DNA of 64,000 nt, taken from Flavobacteriales bacterium (lineage in GTDB: Bacteria; Bacteroidota; Bacteroidia; Flavobacteriales_F; PHOS-HE28). How positions within the stretch are numbered: position 1 is the stretch's first letter; every line of letters starts with the position of its first letter. Of this stretch, positions 51,898-61,675 are shown one piece after another. Under the pieces are notes generated by a model. It saw nothing but the letters and a program-made list of their open reading frames with translations. It did not search any database and had not been told where the DNA came from. Position numbers and translations under genes: made by a program. The stretch is taken from the NCBI GenBank assembly GCA_016710015.1, contig JADJLR010000003.1, positions 372,001 to 436,000 of the forward strand, read 5' to 3'.

Positions 51898-54800
51898 TTA
51901 CTCGTCTGCCACGACCCACGTGATCCGTCCAACCTCCTTCATCCGGGTCGACAGCACCACATGGTAAACACTCGAAGCAGGGCGTTGCTCCAAGAACACT
52001 CTGGACTGTCCAGGTCGCACTTGGGCCTGGTATACCAACTGGCCGACTGCATTGATCACGCGCAGGTCTTGAACTTCATCGGCCACGGGGAAATGAAGCA
52101 TGGCAGGGCCAACACTCGGATTGGGTACGATAGAAAGCCCAGACATTTCTACTGGAACATCTATCCCGGTGAACAGTTCTTCTTCATCCGCTCCTTGCCG
52201 TGTAACGATCGGATTTCTTGGATCCCCGTCAATATCCGCAGTCACAGAAAGTATGGACGGGCACAAAAAGGAATTGTTATCCGTCAGGTGCAGGTCAACT
52301 GGAGAAACGAATTCTGGCAGCACTTGTGTTGAAGCAAGGTCGAGACCTGTCAGCGTTCTCCATTGCCCCAAGGACTTCCCGGTTCCCTGATAACGGATAA
52401 TTGCCGGATAGTCTCCATTCGGTCCCGCGCTGAACACATTGTTATCGGAGATCATAGATGGTGCGACATCCCCATAGAAGTCCAGGGCGAAGACCGCCTC
52501 ATCGTTGTAAAAGATGTTGTTCTGCACGACGACCCCCTCGGTGACCGAGATCTGCGTGATCCCTCCGAAAGTATTGTGTAGGACATCCACCTTCCCACAG
52601 TCAATGCCGACCGCGGGAATGACATTGGGTCCCGTCGCCAGCGGGTTAAAGATCATGTTGTTCGCCATGGACCCGCGGGTGGAGGAGTTGTTGGAGAAGC
52701 ATAGTCGAACGAGGTTGCCCACCCCTTCGTTGGTATTGACTTGTGCCGAAGTGGCAACGCGGATGTAGTTCTCATCGAACCGGAATGGTGCTGCACCGGG
52801 ATACAGCAAAGCGGCCTCGTAGAGACTTCCGTTGTACGCATCATCTGAAATGATGGTGTTGCCAACGACGGTCAATTCTCCGATGAAAATGCCGTACAAG
52901 GATCGTCGGCTTTGGTTGATCATTGAATTCCCGATCACCGTACACCGACCGAATACATAGCTGCTGGACCCATTGAACCCGATCCCTGATGCTCCGTAAT
53001 CGACCCTGTTCTCTTCGATCCTGAAATCGCCACCAACGTTCGGACGTATCCAGATCCCTAACTGGTCATCATCATTCGGGTTACCAACGATGTGGTTCCG
53101 AAACACATTGATCGCATGGCCGTATAGCCCAACAAAGATCCCCTGATTACTCGGACCAGGCACGCGATGGGAAAGAGAAAGGTCCGTAATGCTGATGTAC
53201 TTGCAAGAGTCGTCCAAATACACCACGGCATTGTATTGGCTGCTTGTACCGGGCATGAAATGCAACCACACTGCGGCACTGTCACTGCTTGCTGAAGTAA
53301 AGACCACTGTATCCGTAGGTGATGCACCGGGGATGGAGCGCACGTGCAGTTGCTCATAGTAATGCCCGTCTGCGATCGAGATCGTGGTAGGACCATTCAC
53401 TCCGCACTCTTCCAGTGCCTTCGTAACTTCATTGAAGGTGTGGAAGTCATCGCCTTCTCCACCACACGAATAGGTTCCATGGAGCGGTTCGAAACAAAGT
53501 ACATGGGACAAGTCAAGCGTATCGTTCGTTTGAAGATCATCCGGTGATCCGTTCACGAGATCGACCCACGCCACTACGCGGTTGGAATGCCGGCCGGCAA
53601 AGGATAGCGAACCGATCGCGAGGTCCAACACCTGTTCCGCGTAATTCAAACCACCGCTCCATTCTATTGTTTGAACAGGGCCTTCGTTCACTCGGAAACC
53701 GATCACTATTTCATCGGCTTGCACCTGTCCTCGGTTGCGGAACGAAACACGCACCGTGGGTGCTTGGGAATTCGAGTCGTTCAACGAGATCACCTCCATA
53801 GCAACGTCGCGCAGGTTCGGAATGTTGGCAGCGAAACAACCGGGAGCGCATCCAGCGGCAGAGATCACCGTGGTCCGCAGGTTATCCGGGCACCCTCCGC
53901 ACGACACCCAACCATGTTCCGAGTACGCGGCGGCTTCCGCTTGGAGTGCAACAACGTGCAAGTTTCCACACGCATCAGGACGCAAGTTGAACGCTACACC
54001 GGAACCTGTTGGACTACGGTCGATACCGAGGAGTGTTCCGCTCGCAGTGTAATGTGCGAAAGCATATTCCAAGTTCTGATCACCGGATCCGGCACCCACA
54101 TAGGTTCCATTTCCTGCGGGGAGCATGCCGGTCGCGCCATAGCCAACAAGAGCATATACCGTTCCATCAGGCGAAAAGGCCACATCATTGAAACGCGTAG
54201 TTCGGCTTGGGCTAGTGCCCTGCCAAAGGGGTTCACCATCTGCATCGGCACTGATCATGTAACTGAAGTACTTTGGCGTTTGCAGGTTCGGTTGTTCCGG
54301 CTGAATATCCTCACCATTGAATAGGAATGGACTCTTGAACCGACCGCAGACCAAATACTGACCGGACGCAGAGCGCGAAACACCTTGCACTGTTTGCGGC
54401 TTCCCACCTGCTAAGGCATACGCATGGGTCACACCCTGCTCTGGCATATACTGAAGAACGTATACTTGGCGGGTGTTGGTCAAACTGCTCCCAGGGACAT
54501 AGCTATCCATGGTCACACCTTGGAAGTCGCACGTGGTCTCATCCGGTAGCGCGTGCATGATCCCCGCGATCAACAATCCGCCATTCGGGTCTTGCCGAAG
54601 TATCGGGTCACAGCGATACCGATCATCGGTATCCAACGCATCGGAATTCACATTCATGGTTTGCCAGGTATCGGGGTCCGAGGGTGAGGCACATTGCCCG
54701 AACATTTGTTTGTCGATCAGCGATCCATCTGGCCGAATGTCCAGCATGAACAAGTTGCCACGCTGCGGGTCATTGGGAGGAAATGCGGTCACGTCCCGTT

Positions 54801-57276
54801 CACTGCTCGGCAAGAACAGATCCAAGCCGAAGAAAGAATTGTATCCGACCACATGCACGACATCATCATCCGAGCAGACCACGCCACGGAACCGATTCGT
54901 AAGGCTCGTGATCTGCCATTCCAACGCACCGGACGGATCCATCTTCACTAAGAAGTTTGGTTGATAGATAGACACGCCAGCGATGGTGCGATCTTCATGA
55001 TCGAAGCGTCCAGTGATGTACGCGTTGCCTGCACGATCGGCGGCGATCCCGTAGCCGTAGCTGCCGTGGGATTGCCAATTTCCAGAAGAAGGACCTTCGT
55101 AACGCCAGACCTCCTGCCCCGTACTATCCACCTTCATTGCGAAGAACGCATTCTGAGAACCTGAACCCGGTGTTTGGTAATAGCCCGTGATGTACCGGTT
55201 GTTGTAAGCGTCCAAACACATGTCAGCGATGTAGGCATCTGCTGGAGCGAAGCCGTCATTACAGGTCGGCACATTAACGAAACCGACACTATCGACCACC
55301 GTTATCATTTGGGTGCTGGTATCACCGCAGGAACCTAGTGGCGTGTTCGTGATGAGTGTAACGGTCTTCACCCCTGACGTGGCGTACTGGAATGGTGGTG
55401 GCGGTTGTCCTTGGTATGTTGCAGGCGATGCATCCGACCCGAAGTCCCAACCATAACCCAGTGCAGCGTTCGCATTAAGAGTGATCGTACGTGGCTGATC
55501 AACGAGCGCGTACTGCGGATCACCTCCCGGATCCTGATTTATAAAGAACCCGGTTGCGACCTGATACACTTGGATGCTCTGCGCGGATTGGATCACCACA
55601 CCGGTACACGTGTGCCCAGCAAAGAACATCCGCACCGTCGCCGTTACTGTTGCATTTCCCGTGACCATGGGCATTGGAATATCTAGAACACCTCCATTGC
55701 CCAGCACCGGCTGTTGGCTGTTCACCTTGTATTGGAAACCGGCCATCGCATTCTGGATCCGGACAATGGGCGTATGAGGGGCGCATCCTTCTGGCTCTAC
55801 AAAACTCCACGAAGTACTTGGCGGTACGAACGGGGCCAGCACTTCCACATCGACCAAGAACGTATCCGCTCCGCAGGCATTCGACCGAGTACCCATTACG
55901 GTGAAGACGGTTGGTTCGGTGATCGCCCCGGTCGCAAAACTCAGCGCAGTTCCACCTTGGCTTCCCGATCCTTGTTGCACGCTTCCACGCAACAACCGGT
56001 AATAGGTGCTCGATTGCGAAGTGGGGACCGAAATAGTGGTAGACGAGCCGTTGCATAGTGTGTCGAGGGAGGCGGACGCCGTGAAGGGCACCACGGTTGG
56101 GTATGCCAAAACGTTCACGGAAAGTGTTGCCACATGCGTTCCGTTCCCATTGTCGGCTTCAAGTTCAACGAGGTGGATCCCTTCGGTCAAAAAGGTGTAC
56201 GTCAACTGAACTGATGTTGAAACAGAGGCTCCATCAACTCGCCATTCATAGTCGTTGGCAGAATCACCAAGATTGTCAAAAACGACCGGCGAACCTGTGC
56301 AGAACGTACCGGTTGGTGCTTGGATACTCGCGATCGGCAAACCGCTACCTCCGGCATTCCCTGTACGAATGACGTACCCATTCTCACCGACGGCCATGCC
56401 ATTTGTCGCGTCGTAGAAATCGATCTGGAAGAGAGGTTGATAACCCGGTGTAACTAGCTGTTCCCAATAAAGACCGCTGGTGGTAGTTCGAAAGATGCCG
56501 GTGTCGTTGGCATTGATCAACGTAGTGGCATCGATCATTTCCAATACTGCGCCCATTGCCTGTCCAGAAATTTGCCACGTAAGTCCGGCATCGGTACTGC
56601 GCCAAATGGAACCTTCGGAAGTTGCATGGCACACGTTTCCAACGCAGGACACATCTGTTGCTCCGTCAGGGCCGGTCACCACTACCCAGTTCATGCCGGC
56701 ATCCGTACTGCGCATGAAATTGGAAGGTCCTGAAGCGATGTATGTACTACCTCCGGTCCAAGCCACACGGTTAAAGGTCAAATTTGAACCGGTCGGGATC
56801 GCGCTCCAGGACAGACCGCTGTCCGTACTACGCAGGATCCGGCCGTTGGACCCCACGGCAAATCCAAGAGGCGGTTGGGCGAACTCGATATCGCGGAGCA
56901 CGTCGATCGGCCCAAAGTCATCATAGTGGACCTGCGTCCATGTGATACCGCCATCGGTGGTCCGATAGATGGATTCCGCGATACCCGTGTTCATGGTACC
57001 ACTGATCAACGCAGTGTTGTTGTCGAAAGCGAAAACCGTGAGGTACAGCCCATAGAGGGGAACATTCCCAAGGACCATCGTTGGGCGTTCCGTGAATTGG
57101 TCCCCTGAATTGACCGACCACTGCAACGTATCGAATCCGCCGAGCCACGCATTCCCATTGGAACGGAAATGCACGGACCGCACATCCTCATTCGTATTCG
57201 GATCAAGCACTGTCCATTGCGCGGAAACGGTCAGACTAAAGACGCTAGCAATGAATACGGTAATTCGATGTAGCAT
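51898..57276 (-). CDS. Giant T9SS-secreted surface protein with propeller, PKD-like and beta-helix regions
   Basis: 1792 aa with a signal peptide (MLHRITVFIASVFSLTVSAQ). Residues about 25-310 carry YCF48/BNR-like repeats (STDAGLTWQ, STDSGLSWS). PKD/Ig-like domains follow (about 315-400 and 590-680), then an SBBP-like propeller region (about 690-1140, NAYITGRFDHE, YLVCGRFKSP), a CARDB-like domain near 1170-1280 and a right-handed beta-helix region near 1310-1700 with asparagine-rich turns. The last 80 or so residues are a type A sorting domain (GLSIVPNPSVGPAMLHFPV, LRVINAVGQLVYQ). A surface adhesin or carbohydrate-interacting protein is likely; no catalytic motif is seen. Confidence 0.85.
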   Translation of the reverse strand: MLHRITVFIASVFSLTVSAQWTVLDPNTNEDVRSVHFRSNGNAWLGGFDTLQWSVNSGDQFTERPTMVLGNVPLYGLYLTVFAFDNNTALISGTMNTGIAESIYRTTDGGITWTQVHYDDFGPIDVLRDIEFAQPPLGFAVGSNGRILRSTDSGLSWSAIPTGSNLTFNRVAWTGGSTYIASGPSNFMRSTDAGMNWVVVTGPDGATDVSCVGNVCHATSEGSIWRSTDAGLTWQISGQAMGAVLEMIDATTLINANDTGIFRTTTSGLYWEQLVTPGYQPLFQIDFYDATNGMAVGENGYVIRTGNAGGSGLPIASIQAPTGTFCTGSPVVFDNLGDSANDYEWRVDGASVSTSVQLTYTFLTEGIHLVELEADNGNGTHVATLSVNVLAYPTVVPFTASASLDTLCNGSSTTISVPTSQSSTYYRLLRGSVQQGSGSQGGTALSFATGAITEPTVFTVMGTRSNACGADTFLVDVEVLAPFVPPSTSWSFVEPEGCAPHTPIVRIQNAMAGFQYKVNSQQPVLGNGGVLDIPMPMVTGNATVTATVRMFFAGHTCTGVVIQSAQSIQVYQVATGFFINQDPGGDPQYALVDQPRTITLNANAALGYGWDFGSDASPATYQGQPPPPFQYATSGVKTVTLITNTPLGSCGDTSTQMITVVDSVGFVNVPTCNDGFAPADAYIADMCLDAYNNRYITGYYQTPGSGSQNAFFAMKVDSTGQEVWRYEGPSSGNWQSHGSYGYGIAADRAGNAYITGRFDHEDRTIAGVSIYQPNFLVKMDPSGALEWQITSLTNRFRGVVCSDDDVVHVVGYNSFFGLDLFLPSSERDVTAFPPNDPQRGNLFMLDIRPDGSLIDKQMFGQCASPSDPDTWQTMNVNSDALDTDDRYRCDPILRQDPNGGLLIAGIMHALPDETTCDFQGVTMDSYVPGSSLTNTRQVYVLQYMPEQGVTHAYALAGGKPQTVQGVSRSASGQYLVCGRFKSPFLFNGEDIQPEQPNLQTPKYFSYMISADADGEPLWQGTSPSRTTRFNDVAFSPDGTVYALVGYGATGMLPAGNGTYVGAGSGDQNLEYAFAHYTASGTLLGIDRSPTGSGVAFNLRPDACGNLHVVALQAEAAAYSEHGWVSCGGCPDNLRTTVISAAGCAPGCFAANIPNLRDVAMEVISLNDSNSQAPTVRVSFRNRGQVQADEIVIGFRVNEGPVQTIEWSGGLNYAEQVLDLAIGSLSFAGRHSNRVVAWVDLVNGSPDDLQTNDTLDLSHVLCFEPLHGTYSCGGEGDDFHTFNEVTKALEECGVNGPTTISIADGHYYEQLHVRSIPGASPTDTVVFTSASSDSAAVWLHFMPGTSSQYNAVVYLDDSCKYISITDLSLSHRVPGPSNQGIFVGLYGHAINVFRNHIVGNPNDDDQLGIWIRPNVGGDFRIEENRVDYGASGIGFNGSSSYVFGRCTVIGNSMINQSRRSLYGIFIGELTVVGNTIISDDAYNGSLYEAALLYPGAAPFRFDENYIRVATSAQVNTNEGVGNLVRLCFSNNSSTRGSMANNMIFNPLATGPNVIPAVGIDCGKVDVLHNTFGGITQISVTEGVVVQNNIFYNDEAVFALDFYGDVAPSMISDNNVFSAGPNGDYPAIIRYQGTGKSLGQWRTLTGLDLASTQVLPEFVSPVDLHLTDNNSFLCPSILSVTADIDGDPRNPIVTRQGADEEELFTGIDVPVEMSGLSIVPNPSVGPAMLHFPVADEVQDLRVINAVGQLVYQAQVRPGQSRVFLEQRPASSVYHVVLSTRMKEVGRITWVVADE

Positions 57277-57307
57277 GGGAAACGGTACTGTGTAAAGCTA
57301 TGCACGC

Positions 57308-59128
57308 CTAAGCGAACGCTTGCATATCGCACAACTTCCGATACTGCCCACCAGCATCATACAACTGTTGGTGCGTACCGCGTTCGATGATGCGACCTTG
57401 CTGCATCACGCAGATCTCGTCGCAGTGCTGGATAGTGCTAAGTCGGTGCGCGATCACCAAGCTCGTTCGACCTTCGAGCATCTTCACCAAAGCATCCTGC
57501 ACCAAGCGTTCGCTTTCGGTATCGAGCGCGCTTGTGGCTTCATCGAGGATCAGGATCGCCGGGTTCTTCAACACCGCACGTGCGATCCCGATACGCTGCT
57601 TCTGCCCGCCACTCAAGCGGTTCCCACCGTCTCCGATGTTCGTCTGGTAGCCATCCTCCAACTGAAGAATGAAATCGTGTGCATTGGCGATGCGCGCCGC
57701 TCGTTCGATATCGGCCACCGCCACTCCCGGCGTGCCGAAAGCGATGTTGTTCGCCACCGTATCATTGAATAGGATGCTATCCTGCGTCACGATCCCCATC
57801 AAGGCACGCAGGTCGTTGATGCGCAGATCGCGGATGTCCTGATCATCCAGCAACACTTGTCCACCAGCCACATCAAAGAAGCGCGGAAGCAAACCTGCCA
57901 TGGTGGTCTTTCCGCTGCCACTAGTGCCGACCAATGCAACGCTCTTTCCCTTCGGGATCACCAATTGGATGTCCTGCAACACGGGTACGGTATCGTAGGT
58001 GAACGACACGTTCCGGAACTCGACGCGATCGATGAACGCCTCGATGCGCTTGGCATCGGGCCGTTCCTTCACGGTATTCTCCACGGCGAGTAGATCGAAC
58101 AAGCGCTGACCGCTCGCTGATCCCCGCACGATCGCCGAATAGCCCTGGGAGAAGCCCTTGATCGGTGGCAACAATTGGGAGAAGATGATGATGAAACCCA
58201 AGAAGCTATCGCCCGTCAACGTGGCTTCTGGACCAAGCACATAATAGCCGCCGAGGTATGCGATCGCCGCCATCACAGCAGCCCCCATGGTCTCGCTCAA
58301 GGGTGATGCGATGTCCTGCCGGTTCAGCATGGCGATGCTGGAGCGCGTGAGCATCTCATTCTCGCGATCGAACCTGCGCTTCATATCCACCTCACCATTG
58401 AAGGCCTTGATCACTCGGATGCCCGTGAGGGTCTCTTCCACCCGAGCGAGCAGATCGGCACTCTTCTCCTGAACGCGCGTGCTCTTCCGCTTCAAACTCT
58501 TGCTGATCCGTGCGATCAGGAAGCCACTGATCGGGAGCAGCAACAAAGCCACCAACGTTAGTTGCGGCGCGATCGTGATCATGGTGCCGAGGAAGAGCAG
58601 GATCGCGATCGGTTCCCGGAACACCATCTCGATGTAGAACATCACCGAGTACTCGATCACATGCATGTCGTTCGTGATCAAGGCGAGCAGATCGCCTTTT
58701 CGTTCGCCGCTGTGATACCGCAGGGGCAGCTCCAGCATCTTGCTGTAAACGGCAGCACGGATATCGCGCACGATGTAGTTCCTGAAGTTGCAGATGGCCA
58801 CCACGGCGAGGTAGCGGAAGAAGTTCTTGAACAGGAAGATCACCACCACGGCAATGCTGATGCCCAACAATGCACCCATTTGACCGTTGCGCTCGATCAA
58901 CTGCGTCAGTCCCCAATTGAAGGTACCCTCGAGACCTTCGCGTGTCCACAGGGCATCAGGGCGCACGTGTACAGGTCGCACTTGTCCCAGAAGCAGCCGC
59001 AGGAATGGAATGAAAAGCAATAAGGAGCTGAGGTGGAAAAGCGTGGCCAGCAGGTTGAAGACCACATTGAGCACCGCATGATGCCTATACGGCTTGCCAA
59101 AACGAAGGATGCGGAAGAAGTTGCGCAT
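57308..59128 (-). CDS. ABC exporter, fused permease and ATPase (MsbA-like)
   Basis: 606 aa from the ATG at 59128 (MRNFFRILRFGK). Six helices span the first 330 residues, followed by a nucleotide-binding domain: Walker A GTSGSGKTT near 400, signature LSGGQKQR near 503, Walker B ILILDEATSALD near 525, H-loop IAHRLST. Such half-transporters act as homodimers and in this group usually flip lipids or export hydrophobic compounds. A TAACTTCGC box (59143-59151, minus) lies 14 bases upstream. Confidence 0.93.
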   Translation of the reverse strand: MRNFFRILRFGKPYRHHAVLNVVFNLLATLFHLSSLLLFIPFLRLLLGQVRPVHVRPDALWTREGLEGTFNWGLTQLIERNGQMGALLGISIAVVVIFLFKNFFRYLAVVAICNFRNYIVRDIRAAVYSKMLELPLRYHSGERKGDLLALITNDMHVIEYSVMFYIEMVFREPIAILLFLGTMITIAPQLTLVALLLLPISGFLIARISKSLKRKSTRVQEKSADLLARVEETLTGIRVIKAFNGEVDMKRRFDRENEMLTRSSIAMLNRQDIASPLSETMGAAVMAAIAYLGGYYVLGPEATLTGDSFLGFIIIFSQLLPPIKGFSQGYSAIVRGSASGQRLFDLLAVENTVKERPDAKRIEAFIDRVEFRNVSFTYDTVPVLQDIQLVIPKGKSVALVGTSGSGKTTMAGLLPRFFDVAGGQVLLDDQDIRDLRINDLRALMGIVTQDSILFNDTVANNIAFGTPGVAVADIERAARIANAHDFILQLEDGYQTNIGDGGNRLSGGQKQRIGIARAVLKNPAILILDEATSALDTESERLVQDALVKMLEGRTSLVIAHRLSTIQHCDEICVMQQGRIIERGTHQQLYDAGGQYRKLCDMQAFA

Positions 59129-59142
59129 GGGCAAAAGCGAGC

Positions 59143-59151
59143 GCGAAGTTA
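59143..59151 (-). promoter_or_regulatory. Candidate -7 box (TAACTTCGC) for the ABC exporter
   Basis: Matches TAnnTTYG on the minus strand in the 71-bp divergent region; its plus-strand partner TACCTTCGC lies at 59185-59193. Confidence 0.5.
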
Positions 59152-59184
59152 CCCCAATGGGGCGGCCCACAGCGGGCAACCGCC

Positions 59185-59193
59185 TACCTTCGC
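59185..59193 (+). promoter_or_regulatory. Candidate -7 box (TACCTTCGC) for rbfA
   Basis: Matches TAnnTTYG and ends 6 bases before the rbfA ATG, suggesting a nearly leaderless mRNA. Confidence 0.5.
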
Positions 59194-59199
59194 ACGGTC

Positions 59200-59538
59200 A
59201 TGGACAGCGTTAGACAGAACAAGGTGAACAGCCTGATGCAACGGGAGCTCGCAGAGATCTTCCAACAGGAGACCCGCACCTTCCTTCCGGGTGGGCTCAT
59301 CACGGTATCGGCGGTACGCGTAAGTCCGGATCTGGGCATCGCCAAAGTGTACCTGAGCCTCTTCCCAGTGAAGGATAAGAAGGCCGTTCTTGAGTCGATA
59401 AAGGAGCGCTCGCACCGCTTGCGTGGGCTTCTAGGGAACCGCATAGGCAAACAAATGCGTGTGGTCCCAGAACTGCTCTTCTACGTGGACGATTCCTTGG
59501 ACCGTGCAGAGGAGATCGATAAATTGCTGAAGGGTTGA
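59200..59538 (+). CDS. rbfA: Ribosome-binding factor A
   Basis: 112 aa, the usual RbfA length. The KH-like fold segments VNSLMQRELAEIFQQE and ITVSAVRVSPDLGIAKVYLS match the family, as does VPELLFYVDDSLDRAEEIDKLL. It assists 30S subunit maturation. Confidence 0.95.
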   Translation: MDSVRQNKVNSLMQRELAEIFQQETRTFLPGGLITVSAVRVSPDLGIAKVYLSLFPVKDKKAVLESIKERSHRLRGLLGNRIGKQMRVVPELLFYVDDSLDRAEEIDKLLKG

Positions 59539-59608
59539 CCGCCTTCGCGAGGCACTTCGGCGAGTTGAAGGTTGAGAATTCAGTACAAGAGTGACAGGTA
59601 GTTGAAGC

Positions 59609-60418
59609 ATGCAGTACGATCCCGTTAAACGCCGATTGGGCGTTGTGTTCAACAGAACGCCGTTCTTACGGATCCTGTTCTATCGGTTGCTCGATCTTCT
59701 GCTCTTGCGTGCATGGCACATTCAGCGGGAATTGCGCCAGTGGATGTCGGATAAGAGGGGTCGACCATTGGCGATCTATGACGCGGGCGCAGGATTCGGG
59801 CAATACAGCTACTGGCTGAGCGGAAAGCTCCCCAAGGCATCCATCACGGCCATCGATGTCAAGGATGAACAGGTGGCGGATTGCAACGCATTCTTCCAAC
59901 GCATCGGACGGCAAAAGGTGAAATTCAAAGTGGGTGACGTAACGAAATACACGAACCCAGAAGCGTTCGAGCTTATCGTATGCGTGGATGTGATGGAACA
60001 CATCCTGGAGGACGAGGCAGCGTTGCGCTGCTACAGCACATCACTCAAGGCCGGTGGCATGCTCATCATCAGCACGCCCAGCGATCAAGGTGGAAGCGAT
60101 GTACACGAAGAAGGCGAAGGGTCCTTCATCGAGGAACACGTGCGAGACGGGTACAACCTCGACGACATCCGGGCGAAATGCCTGCGCAATGGTTTCAGCA
60201 AGGTAGAGGCGCGGTACAGCTATGGCGCACCGGGCAAGATCAGCTGGAAACTGAGCATGAAGTGGCCCTTGCTGATGCTCCAAGCGAGCAAGCTGTTCCT
60301 CATCGTGCTGCCCTTCTACTACCTCATCGCTTACCCGATCGCCTTCGTGTTGAACATGGCCGATGTGCGCGTGAAGCATGCGACGGGAACGGGTTTGATC
60401 GTGAAGGCATGGAAGTGA
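59609..60418 (+). CDS. Class I SAM-dependent methyltransferase
   Basis: 269 aa. The SAM-binding motif is YDAGAGFGQYSYWLSG (near residues 50-65), followed by the acidic strand end AIDVKDE and ELIVCVDVMEHI. The C-terminal 50 residues are hydrophobic (LFLIVLPFYYLIAYPIAFVL) and probably membrane-associated. Substrate unknown; UbiE-like quinone and polyketide-type substrates are possible. It follows rbfA after 70 bases. Confidence 0.85.
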   Translation: MQYDPVKRRLGVVFNRTPFLRILFYRLLDLLLLRAWHIQRELRQWMSDKRGRPLAIYDAGAGFGQYSYWLSGKLPKASITAIDVKDEQVADCNAFFQRIGRQKVKFKVGDVTKYTNPEAFELIVCVDVMEHILEDEAALRCYSTSLKAGGMLIISTPSDQGGSDVHEEGEGSFIEEHVRDGYNLDDIRAKCLRNGFSKVEARYSYGAPGKISWKLSMKWPLLMLQASKLFLIVLPFYYLIAYPIAFVLNMADVRVKHATGTGLIVKAWK

Positions 60419-60436
60419 GCGGGGCGTTGTGATCGA

Positions 60437-61561
60437 TCATTGCGTCACGTAATTGCGGATGCCTTTCAGGCGATACGACTCGGCACCGGTCGTCGTGTAC
60501 GGCGGGATCAGGAAGTTAAGGATCCACGCCACCATGAGTAGGGCCACGGCCATCTTCCTCCCGACACACTTACCGAGTTCAACGGATCCAAGGACCAGCA
60601 AGGGGAAGGTCCAACAGAACATACGCGTCGTATCGAATGCGATGACCAAGGTCAACCCGACCGACGCGACCAACAACAGCGCCCACCGCACGTTGCCATT
60701 CCGCAGACCAAGCATGAAGAAGGGTATGGCTAGTACCAGCCAATGGAGACGGAAGACAGCGAAGATCCCCACCACCGTACCCAACGGGCCACTCGCAACA
60801 CAGCTACGCAGGTTAGCATAGCTGAAATAGTACGCTGCGGAAAGCGCCTCCTCATCCACCTGGACCACCCAAAAGCGATAGGCGAGGTAAGGAAGGAGCA
60901 TTCCAGCGAGGAGGAGCAAGCGCTTAGCCCACCATCTGCGTGACTTCCCTGATATACTCATGGCGGCCAGTAGCCACGCGGGGGTCAGGAAGATCGCAGA
61001 TTCGTGCGTCATCACGGCCAGAGCCATGCAGGCGCACGATACCAGCATACTACGGACATTCATCAGCGCCATTCCCAGTAGAAAATAGCTGACCACTTCA
61101 ATATAGCCAGGTGCCACCAGGGAATGCATGATCACCGGGGAAAAGATCATGGCCAGCATGATGACCAAAGCGAGCGAAGGCCACGCTCCTTCCCTTCTGC
61201 TCCACACGTTCACCATGGCGACGAAGCCTACAAGAAAGAACCAGGGAACCAGAATGAACAATGGCCCGCGCAAGTGGAGCACCCATCCGATCAACGGTGC
61301 AAGGATCCTGAATCGAAAGGGATTCGAAACACTTTGGGCGAAGGGGTCCCGGGAAAGCGCCGCGTAGCCCTCGCCGTGCGAAACAGGAACAGTGCCACCA
61401 TCAACATAGATGAATGCGACGAGCACCAGCGCGATCGCGATGATCAGGGAACTGGGCCACAATCCTACGCGCGCATACCATCGCTCCAAAAGCGCATCGG
61501 TGCGATCCAGCAATGTGGTGATCAACGAAGGTTGTTCATTCAGATGATCACCGCTGGGCAT
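60437..61561 (-). CDS. Polytopic membrane protein of unknown function
   Basis: 374 aa from the ATG at 61561 (MPSGDHLNEQP); a TTG at 61597 is an alternative. Nine or ten helices are predicted, with His/Glu in a loop near MTHESAIFLTPAW, a layout reminiscent of membrane glycosyltransferases or DUF-type lipid-carbohydrate enzymes, but without a clear DxD motif. I do not assign a family. A TATGTTTG box (61643-61650, minus) lies 80-90 bases upstream. Confidence 0.75.
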   Translation of the reverse strand: MPSGDHLNEQPSLITTLLDRTDALLERWYARVGLWPSSLIIAIALVLVAFIYVDGGTVPVSHGEGYAALSRDPFAQSVSNPFRFRILAPLIGWVLHLRGPLFILVPWFFLVGFVAMVNVWSRREGAWPSLALVIMLAMIFSPVIMHSLVAPGYIEVVSYFLLGMALMNVRSMLVSCACMALAVMTHESAIFLTPAWLLAAMSISGKSRRWWAKRLLLLAGMLLPYLAYRFWVVQVDEEALSAAYYFSYANLRSCVASGPLGTVVGIFAVFRLHWLVLAIPFFMLGLRNGNVRWALLLVASVGLTLVIAFDTTRMFCWTFPLLVLGSVELGKCVGRKMAVALLMVAWILNFLIPPYTTTGAESYRLKGIRNYVTQ

Positions 61562-61675
61562 ACGCAGGACCGAGTTTCCTAGTGCCAAGGAGAGCAACGC
61601 CCGTGAACTGCGCTCATTCTCCAGAATTATTCATGGTCATGCCAAACATAGGCAAGGTCCTGCGATCTTCACCGC

